Made by a program: the position numbers and the translations under genes | In this document: positions 1-11,561 of the stretch, piece after piece | Position numbering within the stretch: position 1 is the first letter of the stretch | Layout: the number at the start of each line of letters is the position of its first letter | Origin: Helopsaltes ochotensis | Lineage: Eukaryota; Chordata; Aves; Passeriformes; Locustellidae | DNA length: 64,000 nucleotides | Direction of reading: 5' to 3' | Assembly: GCA_013400155.1 (NCBI GenBank) | Contig: VXBM01000670.1 | Span: 398,057-462,056 of the forward strand | Notes under the pieces: generated by a model | Databases searched by the model: none | What the model was told of the DNA's origin: nothing | Seen by the model: only the letters and a program-made list of their open reading frames with translations

Positions 1-89
<89 letters not shown>
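1..89. repeat. poly-A homopolymer at window edge
   Basis: An uninterrupted run of 89 A begins the window, so its true length is unknown. No retroposon body is visible to its right: the sequence from 90 on is ordinary AT-rich DNA. CR1, the dominant avian LINE, does not end in poly-A, so the run is not readily explained as a CR1 tail. It is one of four A or T runs of about 67-89 bases in this window. Confidence 0.95.
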
Positions 90-91
<2 letters not shown>

Positions 92-3000
92 GACAATAAT
101 AAAATTTCTCACAATGACTTTTCAGACTTGACAAATTCACAGCCCCGTGTCAGAAGATAAGAGGATAGCCTCAAAATAATTAACCTAGCTGTGATAGATC
201 AGTTTGTTTAAATTTAGGTATTTAAACTGAAGAATTTATGCATTAGATTCCTCATAAAACATGACTTCCTAAACTATTACGCTTAATTGTTTTATTCCAT
301 AGGTTCTTGAAGATGCAAGAAATGCAAAGTTAGAAATGCAAAATTGCACTTTAGAAAGGGTCAACTTTGATGTAAGGCGTTAGAGCATTAATAAACCTTG
401 TAGGTGAGTGTGGGGAGACAATAGTGTGTTCTACACCAATTGTGTAAATTGTAACCCAAAAAAGTACTTTAGTTCATCACATACTGGGCAACATTTTCAG
501 AAATATCTGTCTTGTAAAATCACATGAGCTCACTTTTATTTTTTTTAAATTTTACTTTTCACTTTAATAGTCCTTATTTTCTTCTTTTTAAGAAAAAAAA
601 TGAACTCAAATCTAAGCATATATATATAAAGAAATTAATATAGACTTAGCAAAATTAAGCAGAGAGTTTTTAGAGGGTAATTTTTGAAAGATTGCCAAAA
701 ATAATGTAATTTGTGCTATCCTTGCACAATCAGTGCGCTTTGTGTGTTTATAGAACCTTTCACTTTTTAAAAGGAGATGATGTACTAATTCTACTTATTC
801 GAAATCTAAATGCTGTCCTGTTTAAACTATGTAAATTACCAACCTAAAGCAATTCTCAATCTAATTGTCATCTTATCATTAATTCTCCACAGGTCAAACA
901 AATTTGGATTAATATCTACAACTTCCACATTGCATCAGCAGCTCCTCGAGCATATATTATCTTAAGACAAATTAATTAAGACAAACTAGTATTATAGCTA
1001 TGCATTTTTGGGAAGAAAAAGAGATTCTGATATTGCTACTGAGTTATAATATACTGCCAAAGATATTAATGTATATCTCAAATACTTCAAGTCATTATTT
1101 CTAGGCTGATAACATCCATAATAATAATATAGATTATAAAACATCCAAAGACATATGATTACATCAGGAGTGTCTCCTAGAGTTACACAATCCTAGCTTT
1201 TGCATATTTATTTTGAATTTTCTGTCCATGTATCACCTAATATATAATAGCATGGATATGCACCACGTTTGTTACAATTCAGTCTACTTGTTTGAAATGC
1301 TGACCATGTGTATCACAAGGAAAATGTACACAGGTAGAAATGAGATCTAAAATGTTGAAAGAAGAGAACAGACTCTCTAAGATTACAGTGAGAATGGGAT
1401 CTTTTGGCTAATGATCTGTAGAGTGTTTCTTCTCTAGGTTCACCCATAGCAGCTATGTGTAACTTTACTTATTCATATTCTCTTCACCTCCTCAGATCTA
1501 TATTCCAAAGTCTGGACATTGTTTAGCTTAAAAAAAACCAAAAAAATTACACAGCCTGTGCTAGTTCATTTTGAATAAATAGGATTGGAGAAAGCTGTAA
1601 CTTTTGACAGAGAAACAGTGATAAGACATGTCATGTGGGCTGAAGTCCACAATATGTCAGCTGATAATATGGCTGCCCGAAGAACACAAAATTTAAGAAG
1701 GAACTATCTGGGTAGTAATTGCTGGACAAGAGGATAATGCCACAGCCTTGCCTCACTCTCTAATACAGCAGTGTAGCCCACAGATGAGCACAATTTCAGT
1801 ACAAAACACTGGAAGAGTGATGGACTGAAGGATGTGAATTTATTTTCTATCCTACTCATGCTCTTCTTAAAATGTGAATAAATGAATTTTATAATAGAGC
1901 TACATGGATAACTTGTACCACACTGTGTTGCCTATTCGTATTCTTTCCCATCCTTTCTCAAAATACAGAGCATACATTTTAATTTGTAAACTATCATTGA
2001 AAAAAATTATACATTACTGTTTTTTAAATTTTGTGGCTTTTTTATTTCTCATGTACTCTGTCATCACCCATTCTCTCTTCAACTGAGCCGCTAAGATTTA
2101 ATTTAAAATTGGATTTTGTACTAACATTTTCACAGATAAAAGACCTTTCTAAATTTCTAATAAATAACATTAAATAACATTGGCTTTGCTAAACTGAGTT
2201 CATAAGAATATAATTTCTCAATATAATGAGAAGCTTTAGACAAAATACATGACATTTCAAAGGCAGATCTTTTACAGAATATATTTGTACTAGAGACACC
2301 TCTTTTGGGTACTTTAACAACAGCTGCTCTGGTTTAGGACATTGCAGTTTCTCCAACAATTTTTTTTTTATCCTCATGTCAAGCAAAACATCAATTCCAC
2401 AGACAGAAAACAGTTCAATCCCTACATTCTTTCCACCTACATATGACATTTTCCAGGCTACTAAATGGAAGCAGAAAATACATCTTTTATGATACAGTAT
2501 AAAAATAAACTAAAAGAGATGTTGGGAATCCTCAGAAGTCCACTTAGTTCCTAGATGGATGTAAAAAAGTGCCTTGTTGAGTTAGATGCTGCTTCTGAGA
2601 TGAGAAAATGAAGGAATCTTGTAGTTATCTGAGGGAATTACCAAAACAAAACATAGCAGAAATTCTTAATATTAGTCTGAAATGCCCACTGAGTGCTCAT
2701 TTCATCTTGATAGCATGATATTTTATATTCATTTTTATCCTCTCTCACACACAATTTATAACATTTCACATTGTAAAAAAGTAATTTAAAGGCACAGCAG
2801 CAATTTAACACAAAAAAAATTCCACTTCCCTAACTGTGGGCCACTTCACATAGTTAAGCCTTCATTACAGAAACATTGCCTTTGGCCATCACAAGATAAC
2901 GAGGTTCATCCAGACATGCTGATCCACTGAATAATAAATGGAAAAACAGAACAACCAGAGACCTTCATGACTGTGTAGTCCCATAATATTAGGTTGCCCC

Positions 3001-5514
3001 TTTCCCAGAAAGGAAAAGTTTTAAATATTTAAGCAAAATTGAAACAGGAGATGATGTTGTCCCCTCACTCCCTTTCCTTTTTAATCCTATTTTTGACATT
3101 ATATAGACTGCAAGGTTGGAGACAGAAAGACAAGTAATTTGGCATGCTTTCTTCTGCTAAAATGAGGAGCTTTATAAAATTTTATTCAGCCATTCATTCA
3201 AAGTGAGAATGCCCTGGACATTGAACAATATGAATCTAAATTTAAAACCTTCAGATGTTACAAGACAACTATTCAGTTACTTTACCACTTCAACCCTTTT
3301 AAAACTACTTAAATCACAGTATGATACACATAAGTTGTTTTGAGGTTTGCATGCCATATAGTCCTTCAAATATTCTTCAAGCTGGCCCAACAAAGATTAT
3401 TTTAGAGAGGAAGTTTCATTTGTTCTTCCTTTAGGACTTTTTTCAACTCCAGTTTTTTGAAAAATCCTTGACCGAAGTCTGATTTTAGTCAACACAGAGC
3501 AAATTTAGCAGCAGAAGTGACACTACTCAAAAAAAATATTTGGAACAAAGCTGTAAAGCAGCTTATTTCAGTTGTTGTGACAGAGTCAAGACCTTTAATT
3601 CAATTAACGTCTAAATAAGGGTTTGAGATTAGGATGAAGCATTTGGAACTTGAATTTGGCCACTTATGTTCCCAGAAAAGGACATCAGTATTTGCAAGAT
3701 CAGCATTCCTTTATAGTAACTCCCTGCATTTATTTTCAAATTCTTACAAGGACCGTAAAATGGAAAGGTTGTTATTCATACTTTCAATTCAAAAATAGAA
3801 CTTGTCCCACGGCAATCAGCAAATTTTGCAAGTTCTTCAGATAAAGTTAACATTCCATTGCATATAGAAAGTAAATGTACAAATAATTTTTAGAAAGCTG
3901 TTCAAAAGGAATACATTCAATGTTTTTCTAGAGCATAACCATTTTATTCCATGATGAACTTGAGGTACAATCGAAGTGACTGCACAAGTATTTTAAAAAG
4001 TTTCTGATCTTTTGAGATTTTTTTGGCTCATAGAACCATGCATATGATGCCATGGCTTTTTAAACAGAATTCTAAAGGGATGAGATACGGATTTCAGATA
4101 ATAAGTTAGCAAGAACATATGTTTCTAGAAATCTCGTTAGATAGGTTTTCAGACATATAACAGGCATAGAAGGCTTATGACACTGTAAATACATGATTGT
4201 TCACCATCCAGCTGTGTATTTTGTGCAAAAATTTTCCCTAACAATGAAGAAAAACCCCTTTTTATTTCTGCTTCTACTCTTAGTGAATTCCACAACTGGT
4301 GGAATAAGAAATGTAGCTATCTTAATTGGGAAGCTAATGTCAAAAGTGCAATCAAATTAAAAAGTAGAATGCAGGTGGAACATAAAAACTCTCTTCAACC
4401 ACCCACTGATCAAATAATTACTAGGCAAGTGCTGTTATTATCATTGTTGGGTGAGGGTTTTAAATAAAATAAAAGCCTAAAACTTCAGGTGATTATTAAA
4501 TTCTTACCTCTACAAGCCCAGACAGAGATGAGACAGATTATGTATTTCTTATCCATCTTTTGTTACTCTTCAGGTTACAAATTTCTCTTCGTCTCTACAA
4601 CTTTATGAATTGTGGGGGAGTAGTGGCTAAGATATTCAATATTTTTCCTGGGAAGGGACATTGTTTCAAAGAAATTAATCTATCATGATTCAAATGGAAG
4701 AATATGTTTCAAAACATTCAGATGAGAGAATTAATTAAGGAAACACAATAAATATCAAACCAAGTTGTCCTCCTATTCACTTAATTTCACAGCAATACAA
4801 TCCCATCATCTTTCATAGAACTTTTCCCAATTTACCATTGTCATAAGGAGTGTGGTGAATATAAATAAGGTATTATGGTTTAGACAGAATTATAATACCA
4901 AAAGACAGGAATAGTGAATGAAACTGAAAAGATTCATAAAAGCATCACCAATGGAAGGAAACACTGTTCTTATCATGTTTTCTGGAAAATCTCACTATCA
5001 AACACCATTGCAGTAAGGTGACATATATATTCCAAATAATTGCAGTAACACTAGCAGGGTTTAGGTTTTAAATTTAATCCAAAACCAACTCTCTGTTTCC
5101 TTTTATGCAATCATTGTTGCTCTCTATAAGCTGAAGAAAGTTAGTAGTAGTTTTCCTAACTTATTTCCACAAATATGATACAATCAATAATAAATATATT
5201 GTAGGGTCTATGCTTTATATACTAGCAGGCCTTAATGACCACACAACATGATCTAACACTCCTTTAGTTAACCTGAAACTGATGGAGAATCTGAATATAA
5301 AAAGTATTAGTCCAAGAAGTCCATCAAACTCATGACTGTGAGGAGGAAATAAGTAGATTCCACAGTCTGTACCTGACAAACACTACATCTGAAACCCACA
5401 TAGTTTTGGATTATTCAAGCAATATATGAACAGACAGAGAAGTACCTAGCTGTTTACTGTTTAACAAAACTATTTTTGTTTTCTTGGAGTAAAAATTGGT
5501 TAAGAGTAGATGTC
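90..5514. other. AT-rich intergenic sequence, no feature recognised
   Basis: About 5.4 kb of AT-rich sequence without a recognisable repeat, exon or RNA gene. Open frames are at most about 90 codons, have no domain, and lie on both strands with no consistent frame, as expected by chance. A short TA alternation lies near 620-630. I see no CR1 3' end and no LTR terminus here. Confidence 0.6.
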
Positions 5515-5659
5515 TGTTGTGATTTAAGCCCAGCCAGAAGCCAAGCACCAAAAAGTCACACACTCAGTCCCCCACCAGAGAGACTGGGGAGAAATCAGAA
5601 GTGTAGAAGTTAGAAAACTCATGGGATGAGGTAATGATGGAAGAAGTCATGCACACAAG
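5515..5659 (-). mobile_element. Older avian LTR, 3' terminal part (left half of a split element)
   Basis: On the plus strand the segment starts TGTTGTGATTTAAGCCC and runs through a pyrimidine-rich stretch (CACTCAGTCCCCCACCAG) into GGGGAGAAATC. I recognise this as the terminus of a widespread avian ERV LTR, read antisense. The right half of the same LTR resumes at 6477, after an inserted younger LTR. Across the insertion the old sequence reads continuously (GCACACAAG joined to CAGTGCAAAACAAGG), which is why I treat the two parts as one element. Minus orientation is inferred from the TATA-like box in the right half. The family name was not checked against a database. Confidence 0.7.
5655..5659. 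repeat. Target-site duplication, left copy
   Basis: The five bases ACAAG lie immediately left of the LTR that starts at 5660. The five bases after that LTR (6477-6481) are ACAAA, one mismatch away. A 5-bp duplication is typical of ERVL-type insertions. Removing the LTR and one copy restores continuity of the older LTR. Confidence 0.7.
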
Positions 5660-5967
5660 TGTCTTGGGTTGCAATATGTAACCAAAATGTGTATTCTATT
5701 TTCCATCTGTTGGGGAGGTGTTTTTTCTTTATCTCTTGTATAACCCATTCCTCATAACTCTGGAGGGGAGGGGGCGGGTGTCTTCTGTTAATGAGCTGGC
5801 TGTTAAAACCAGGTAGGGCAATGTTCTTTATCTCTTCCGCAACCCATTCTCCCTCCAGTGCGGTATTTGCTGTTAATGAGCCATTAAGGCTCACCACATG
5901 ACTGATAGCATTACATCATCCCATTATGAGATGCTCCACAACTGGGAGGAGCCAAGCATTCCTACAT

Positions 5968-5978
5968 GGATAAAAACT
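5968..5978 (+). promoter_or_regulatory. TATA-like box of the solo LTR
   Basis: GGATAAAAACT sits 308 bases into the LTR, after a U3-like region and before a region with no further TATA-like sequence. It is the best core-promoter candidate for the element. Whether it is active in this genome cannot be seen. Confidence 0.5.
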
Positions 5979-6215
5979 GAGACTCAAACACCAGGAGAAG
6001 CTGTTTTCCACTGGATTTGGAAGAGGAAGACCAGACCCATCTCATCACCACCTTCAGAAGGACACTACACCCTTCTACAGGATCATCTCTGCTCCAACAG
6101 AACCACATCTGTCACTTCGGGATGACTTTATTGCTACCAACCCCCTGACAAACAGGGTATCAGGCTGTATTGTGACTCTGTCAAGTGTTTTCTTTTTTGT
6201 TGTTTTGTTTTGGTT

Positions 6216-6217
<2 letters not shown>

Positions 6218-6293
<76 letters not shown>
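6218..6293. repeat. 76-base poly-T run inside the LTR
   Basis: An uninterrupted T run follows the T/G-rich sequence TTGTTTTGTTTTGGTTTC. The LTR sequence on both sides is continuous in family terms, so the run looks like an expanded T-rich segment of the LTR, not a separate insertion. Its length may be unreliable. Confidence 0.9.
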
Positions 6294-6294
<1 letters not shown>

Positions 6295-6476
6295 TAGTAC
6301 TACATTTTTATTCTTTTAATATTCCTAGTACAGAACTGCTATTCCCATTCCTGTATCTTTGACTGAAGAGTCCTTAATTTCAAAATTATAATTCAGACAG
6401 AAGGGGTTTACATTCTTCATTCCAAGGGAAACCTGGCTTTCCTGGGCAGACACACATGTCTTTCCAAACCAAGACA

Positions 6477-6652
6477 ACAAACAGTGCAAAACAAGGAAAT
6501 TATTCACTGTTTCCAAAGAGCAGGCAAGAGTCCAGGCATCTTCAGGAGAGCAGGACCCCATCACGTACAAAAGCGACTTGGGAAGACAAACATCATCACT
6601 CCAAAAATCCCCCATTTCCTCCTTCTTCCCTCTACCCCCAGCTTTATATGCT
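6477..6652 (-). mobile_element. Older avian LTR, upstream part (right half of a split element)
   Basis: This continues the LTR fragment of 5515-5659 after the inserted younger LTR. Family-typical stretches visible on the plus strand are GCAAAACAAGGAAATTATTC, CAGGACCCCATCACGTAC, ACTTGGGAAGACAAAC and a CCCCCAGCTTTATATGC block. Read on the minus strand, the last gives GCATATAAAGCTGGGGG, a TATA box in the expected place. The similarity stops at about 6652, so the U3 region is truncated. The first five bases are the right copy of the target-site duplication of the inserted LTR. Confidence 0.6.
6642..6649 (-). promoter_or_regulatory. TATA-like box of the older LTR
   Basis: On the minus strand this reads CATATAAA, followed by a C/T-poor, G/A-rich segment, as in the recognised LTR family. 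The U3 sequence that should lie upstream is missing, so the promoter is probably dead. Confidence 0.45.
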
Positions 6653-8147
6653 TTTCTAGCACATGTAAATTTTTCAGGATAAAGTTAATAATGAATTTTG
6701 TCACATTGCTGCATACCCTTCTGTCAAGAGTATAATTAAGTATGTTAAAATACAAAAGAACTGGACACTGGGTGTGTTACACCTTCTGCAACAACTTCTT
6801 AGATTTAACCCTATAGCAAAATTATTTCTCTATACAGTTTCTAAATGAGTAATACAGCAAATAGGAAAATAATCTGAAAAGCTGTGAATAGAACAGTTCT
6901 TTTATGTGCTTCTTTATGTTTTCACTTTAGAAGCTACACAGGACAGGAAGCTTCATGGGCTTTGTAGGTACTTCTGAGCTGCTTATAAATAAGAGATATA
7001 CAACTCCAACTGGAGTCCAATTTATAGTAAGGGCTATCATGAAGGTCACTGTGTACTCTCTCATGGAATGTCTCTCATATTACAAGATCCCTACTCAGAA
7101 CACATTCCCCAAAATACTAGTTTAAAAATTGTGAGGAAAACTTCCACAAATTAAAGAATTGCTAGTCTCTTCTCATGCAAAATCCCACTGTGAGATGTCT
7201 CATTTATTCTGGCTTGTCTGTTTTAGCTTCTTTACATGGAAAACAGAGATAACATTAGCCTCCCCGGGTGCATGAGGGGAGAATATGGTGATAGATAGTT
7301 AGTTAACATTCCTGAAACACTATCTGTGTGTTAAAATATTCTAAGATAAATGGAAATAAATGGAAGAAGATGTCAATTGTCATAACAGAAAAATGTCATG
7401 ATTTTTAACCCACAGCTGAATCTATTTGTTTGCACTCCGTACTGTAGGATAGACAGGAATGTTGCAACATTTGATACTGAGACCGCTCTTTTAAATTAGT
7501 GAAGTCCAGAGGAACCAAACAATATTAAGCAATTTGTCAGTACAATGCAGATTAGAATTGTGCAAGTCAAGTCACGCTGTGAAAATTTACATGAGTCACA
7601 TATATTGTTGAGTTTTAAATTCACTCTGTCTACTCTGGCAAAAGTCTTGACACTGTCACTGCAAATTAGCACTCCAAAAACATTAATAATGCTGAAATAG
7701 TTATTGTAGAAATAGCATCAAAAGGGTAAAGTGGGTGAAGAGATGGATGGAAAATAATGGGAAATATTCTTTTGAAGAAATATTGATTGATTACTCTCCC
7801 CCAGATATTATGGTATTCCATTCTATATACTCCATCTCAAAGTGAAATACTGCAGAAACAGTCTTGCTATTGGAGGACTGTAGGTGGATTTGAAAATATC
7901 TCCAGAGATAAGTAAAAAATAATTTAGAAATTAATCTAATTAGGAGAGGCATTATGACCTGATTTTTTTTCCTCTGTAAAAATCTTTAGATGTTTTCTAA
8001 ATAAGGAACCTTAGGCACCATTCTTAGAGGTGCAATGCTTACATCACTATCCTAGCCCCATTTTTAAGGGGGACAAGATTGGAAGTGTGTGCTGAGAGGG
8101 TAATTGTGAGTAAAGACCCACATTCATGCCAGGCTTACTTCCCCTTG
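6653..8147. other. Intergenic sequence between LTRs, nothing recognised
   Basis: About 1.5 kb of AT-rich sequence without a repeat terminus, RNA gene or coding exon that I can support. Open frames are short and featureless. Confidence 0.55.
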
Positions 8148-8270
8148 TGTAGTGGTTTCGCGTTCGCTGAATTTTGCCTGTTAAATTTAGTGTAGTGGTC
8201 CAAATATTTTCTTACTGTGGGATTAGAATAAAGGCAAAACAGGCTCAACTTAAAGATAAAAACAGTTAGA

Positions 8271-8276
8271 TTTATT
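8271..8276 (-). promoter_or_regulatory. Candidate LTR polyadenylation signal
   Basis: AATAAA on the minus strand, about 125 bases before the 3' end of the LTR, in the segment shared with the LTR at 59084-60136, where AATAAA also occurs in the same position. Confidence 0.5.
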
Positions 8277-9489
8277 AACACACACTAAAAAGAGAACAAA
8301 AAATATTGAAACCTTTCAAAAACACCACCCTCTTCCTTACTAACAGCTTACTTTCCTACAAACAATATAAAGAGACAGAACTCAGAAGTTTAAGTCAGTA
8401 CCACTTGTAAAATAGTCTTTCATTCAGTCTTTTAGAAAGAGAAAATCCCTCCCATCATGATGGTAACTTTCCACAAGAGACACAGTCTGTGGCTCCCAAC
8501 TCCCACAAAAGCAGCCCGTCCGAGAATCTGCGATTGTGGATCTCCCAACCTCGTGGCCTTTCCTATGGCTACATATGGGCCATGGACTCACGCTGGGGTT
8601 TCACCTTTTAAAGATGCATAGCTCCACAGCAAAGGCTTTTTCATCTTCAGGAAACAAATATCTTCTTTCTTCACTGGTGCCAAAATTTCTTCTCATCTCA
8701 CTCTGTTCAAACATCTCATGGGATCACCAGATTGCAGTTTTTTACTTTAATATTTGCTTAAAAAATCAGCTACCTTTTGCTTGAAAACTATAAAGCATCT
8801 TCCCAATTCAAAGTCTACGATTTAAAGGAGTATTACCGTCTGTTACCACAAATTAAAGATTTTCAGTCTAAAATTAAGGCAACTTGCCATCTCTTCCACT
8901 TAAGAAGTCACTCTTCCTTTACCAACCTTGATATCTTCATATTGTCCCTTTGCATTTCTCCAATTTGCTCTTTCCTCTCTCTTTGAGAAGGGTTAGAGTT
9001 TAAAAAGCCTCAGTCTGAGTCAGGAAAGAGTTAACACTCCTTGCCTGGGCCTGCAGATGTTCACTTGGTCTCTGCTGAGGCGGCAGCTGTGAAAATCCTG
9101 AATCCATGCATGACAAATCCATGCTGGTGAGGAAAGTTGGAAACGGTGACTGAGATCTCCCTCGTGGCCAGGTCTCTCTCCCCTACCCCACCCCTGTGTC
9201 CCACAGGGGTGGGCCCAGCCCAGTCTGGGCTCGGTGCTGCTTTCCAGGGGGCCCAGGGACATTTCCTTTGGCCCAGCCAGCGGCACAGAGCAGGCCTAGG
9301 GTCGGCTGTCGCTGTGGCTCTCCCTTCCTCTGCTCTCCTCTCCCCTGATGGCAGCCGCCAGGCTCAGAGTGGGAGTAGGAGCTTGGTTCAGCTCTGTAAA
9401 GGTTGCAGCCGCTGTTGGGCCCAGCTGCCCCGCGATGTTACCTTCTGCTAGGCCATGAGAGAAAGAGACCGCGCCCTGAAATTCTCTTG

Positions 9490-9497
9490 TATTTAAG
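9490..9497 (-). promoter_or_regulatory. TATA-like box of the minus-strand LTR
   Basis: Minus-strand CTTAAATA within GGCTTAAATACAAG. About 15 bases upstream lies the 12-bp palindrome AGGTGTACACCT (9512-9523), and upstream of that the CCAAT palindrome ATTGGCCAAT (9531-9540). The order and spacing are those of a compact retroviral core promoter. Confidence 0.5.
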
Positions 9498-9530
9498 CCT
9501 GGTTTTTCCAGAGGTGTACACCTGCACCCC

Positions 9531-9540
9531 ATTGGCCAAT
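9531..9540. promoter_or_regulatory. Palindromic CCAAT element
   Basis: ATTGGCCAAT is a perfect 10-bp palindrome carrying a CCAAT box on each strand, about 35 bases upstream of the TATA-like box in the LTR orientation. CCAAT is bound by NF-Y in vertebrates; binding here is inference. Confidence 0.45.
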
Positions 9541-9550
9541 CTGGATGTCA

Positions 9551-11394
9551 ATTTTAAAGAAGATCATTAATTGATTGTTTGGGGTTTTTTTTTATCATCC
9601 ATGCTAAACCAATATACCTTCGTTTCCATATAGTCATTCCCACTAGAGTGATTCCCACAGGCACTACCTGCTTGGTAATACCCAAAATGAGATTGTGCAG
9701 AGCCACAATTTAAGTAAGCATGAGGCTTGTGGCCAAACCCCACAAGAGGCAGCCCCACCTCGGCTCCCCAGCTCCAGGAATCTCTGTGGGGAAGCACTAT
9801 TGACATCTGGTAGACAGAAGCAGCTATGACTAATGGTGGTGTGGGAAAGATCAAAACCATAACAAATTTTGTGTAAGGGTTTTATCTTGTTTAGAAAATG
9901 TGTCACAAAGCAAAAGGGAGTATGGTTGCACGATGCTATAAAAGGCTGTGCTGTTATAAAAAGCAACAGAAATGAGTCCAAAGTAAACAATCTTCTAAAG
10001 AAAAGGAAATAGATTGCAGGCCCATGGTTTGAGATTTAGATGTTTGGAGGCAATTTAAAAAAAAAAAGATTGCTTTAAAATTTACTCTTTTTTTTCCTTT
10101 TTTTCTTTTTTTTTTCTTTTTTTTTTTTTTCTCCTGAGAGGAAATTATAGTGCTCGAAAAAGTCTGTGATAATATATAGGAAGCCTGCATACTTTGCATA
10201 CTGTTGCTAGGAAGGAAATAAGTAAATACACCAAGGCTTTCACACAGGCCCCATAGTGATCTATAGCATTGTCAAAAAGACATATAGAGCCAGAACAGGA
10301 AAGCAAAACCTCTAACAGGCAGTGCAGAGCAAGAGCAGCTCACATCACAAGATCAGCAGCCCAACAGAACAGGTGACAGTACTTGGGAAGCTGGAAAACA
10401 CAATCTAGAACTGAGGTGCTGCTGCAGGAGGTGTCTGATAACCTCCTTACAAAATACAAGAAGAGGATACTAGAGGAAGAAATGTAATAGGGGAGTAAAG
10501 GCGTATGAGCTGTCAGTGCTGATAGATAAATTGCTCTTTTCCTTTCACACAGCGGAGGAGGGGAGGGTTGTGAATACCAATGTTGAGAGGATGATCTAGA
10601 GCAGATGTAATCAAACCTCTCCTGCCAGAATTTGGAGGTCCCCAGCAGGCCTGCTCCTCCTCCAGATCAAGGGCTTCCATTGCCAGGCAAAAGCTGCATT
10701 TAGGGAACTCTGCTCTTTTTATCCTGATCTATGAGCAAACTCAGGAACTTGGCCACTTTGAGTCATGCAGTTGCCCACTCATTCTGAATATGTGTCAGAG
10801 ATCTACAGTGAGGGAATTTGCTGGGGATGCCATAATCTCACAGTCAAATGGAACATTTTAAGCTACTAGTACCGATGCCATTTTTGCAGATTGATAACTT
10901 TACTAATCAGCTCCAAGTGAAGCCATTGGGCCACTTCCTTGAGTTATTGATATTTATTTTAAAGAGCTATTTTTAAAATGTCATGCTATAGCTTAAGTGA
11001 AGAATACAGAAACTCAAATTACAATAAGAGAAAAGAGTGCAGTAAAATGGAAAGAAAGAAAATAGTGCAATTAACCTGAACAGGAGGAGAAAATTTTGCC
11101 CCAGGGGAACTGCTGGAAGAAGTTGAGAAGGAAAGGTTATAATTCCTTCCTCTATTTCTCTGTTAAGGCCTTTAAGAAGGGAAAGCTTTTGTCTTTAAGG
11201 CTAACACTCTCACATTTGATAATGCTGAAACAAAGGGATATACTAAAGGGAGAGGTAATTAAAGGGAGAAACATGTTCTGGAATAAAGAAGAAAAATTTT
11301 TTTGGTTTATTGTGAGCTTCCCCTTCAGATCTAATTTAACTTCCAGACTCATACCTCACTCCTGTTGCAAATGGGAGAAATACAGCCACAGCCA
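9551..11394. other. Intergenic sequence with a pyrimidine tract
   Basis: No gene or repeat family recognised. A T-rich tract broken by single C residues lies at about 10087-10131. The stretch 10540-10800 is somewhat richer in G+C but has no open frame or repeat terminus I can name. The part close to 11394 could be internal sequence of the ERV whose LTR starts at 11562, but I see nothing to prove it. Confidence 0.5.
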
Positions 11395-11434
11395 CTGAAC
11401 CAGGGTAAGCTTACCCTCTGAACCAGGGTAAGCT
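11395..11434. repeat. Tandem direct repeat with a perfect palindrome between
   Basis: The 17-mer CTGAACCAGGGTAAGCT occurs at 11395-11411 and again at 11418-11434, a period of 23 bp. The bases 11402-11417 form the perfect 16-bp palindrome AGGGTAAGCTTACCCT. The block lies about 100 bp from the primer-binding site at 11539-11556, so it may belong to the ERV leader, but it could also be flanking DNA. Confidence 0.85.
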
Positions 11435-11538
11435 AGACCACATGGTGCTACTTAACGAGGTTTCTATATCCAGTACACAAAAAATTAAGTCAATTAAGAA
11501 AAATTCCTTTTTCACCCTTTTTCCCTTAATACCCTCAA
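11435..11538 (-). mobile_element. Probable ERV leader sequence next to the primer-binding site
   Basis: This segment lies directly downstream (in minus orientation) of the primer-binding site, where the untranslated leader of a provirus belongs. It has no recognisable gag coding sequence. How far the retroviral internal region extends toward lower coordinates is not clear; the provirus is truncated at an unknown point. Confidence 0.35.
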
Positions 11539-11556
11539 GCCCCATGTTGGGCACCA
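11539..11556 (-). promoter_or_regulatory. Retroviral primer-binding site, tRNA-Lys type
   Basis: On the minus strand, five bases after the LTR end, the sequence reads TGGTGCCCAACATGGGGC. The site used by tRNA-Lys1,2-primed retroviruses is TGGCGCCCAACGTGGGGC. The two differences are C-to-T and G-to-A, each at a CpG, as expected from methylation decay. This identifies the adjacent LTR as a 5' LTR and fixes its strand. Confidence 0.85.
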
Positions 11557-11561
11557 AAAGC

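Larger units (their letters stand above)
5660..6476 (+). mobile_element. Solo endogenous retrovirus LTR inserted in an older LTR
   Basis: The element begins TGTCTTGGGTTGC and ends CCAAACCAAGACA, so its ends form the 8-bp inverted repeat TGTCTTGG/CCAAGACA expected of an LTR. A TATA-like GGATAAAAACT lies at about 5968-5978. The middle holds a T-rich stretch expanded to a 76-base T run (6218-6293). The last 152 bp are homologous to the terminus of the LTR at 11562-12426, which places both in related families and fixes plus orientation through that element's primer-binding site. No internal retroviral sequence or primer-binding site follows the 3' end, so this is a solo LTR. Small open frames on both strands here (for example 5619-5897 and 6325-6615) are incidental. 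Confidence 0.85.
8148..9550 (-). mobile_element. Endogenous retrovirus LTR, minus strand
   Basis: The left end, TGTAGTGGTTTCGCG on the plus strand, is the 3' terminus (ending CACTACA on the minus strand). The right end is taken at the CA of GGATGTCA, giving a minus-strand start TGACATCC; this end is uncertain by tens of bases. Inside, read on the minus strand, lie a CCAAT palindrome, a TATA-like box and, far downstream, AATAAA. The right 500 bp are much richer in G+C than the flanks, typical of a U3/R promoter region. The segment at 8233-8254 matches the corresponding part of the LTR at 59084-60136, showing related R-U5 sequences. No target-site duplication and no primer-binding site were found, so it is best read as a solo or 3' LTR. 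The overlapping open frames between 8536 and 9532 are incidental. Confidence 0.7.

Noticed and set aside
6218..6293. Processed-pseudogene or LINE-1-type poly-A tail on the minus strand (AATAAA a few bases before it)
   Set aside because: The run sits within a continuous LTR with matching inverted ends and a target-site duplication; L1-type retroposition is not active in birds.
8536..9532. Cluster of 69-104-codon frames on both strands
   Set aside because: They fall in the LTR at 8148-9550 and overlap in conflicting frames; no family features.
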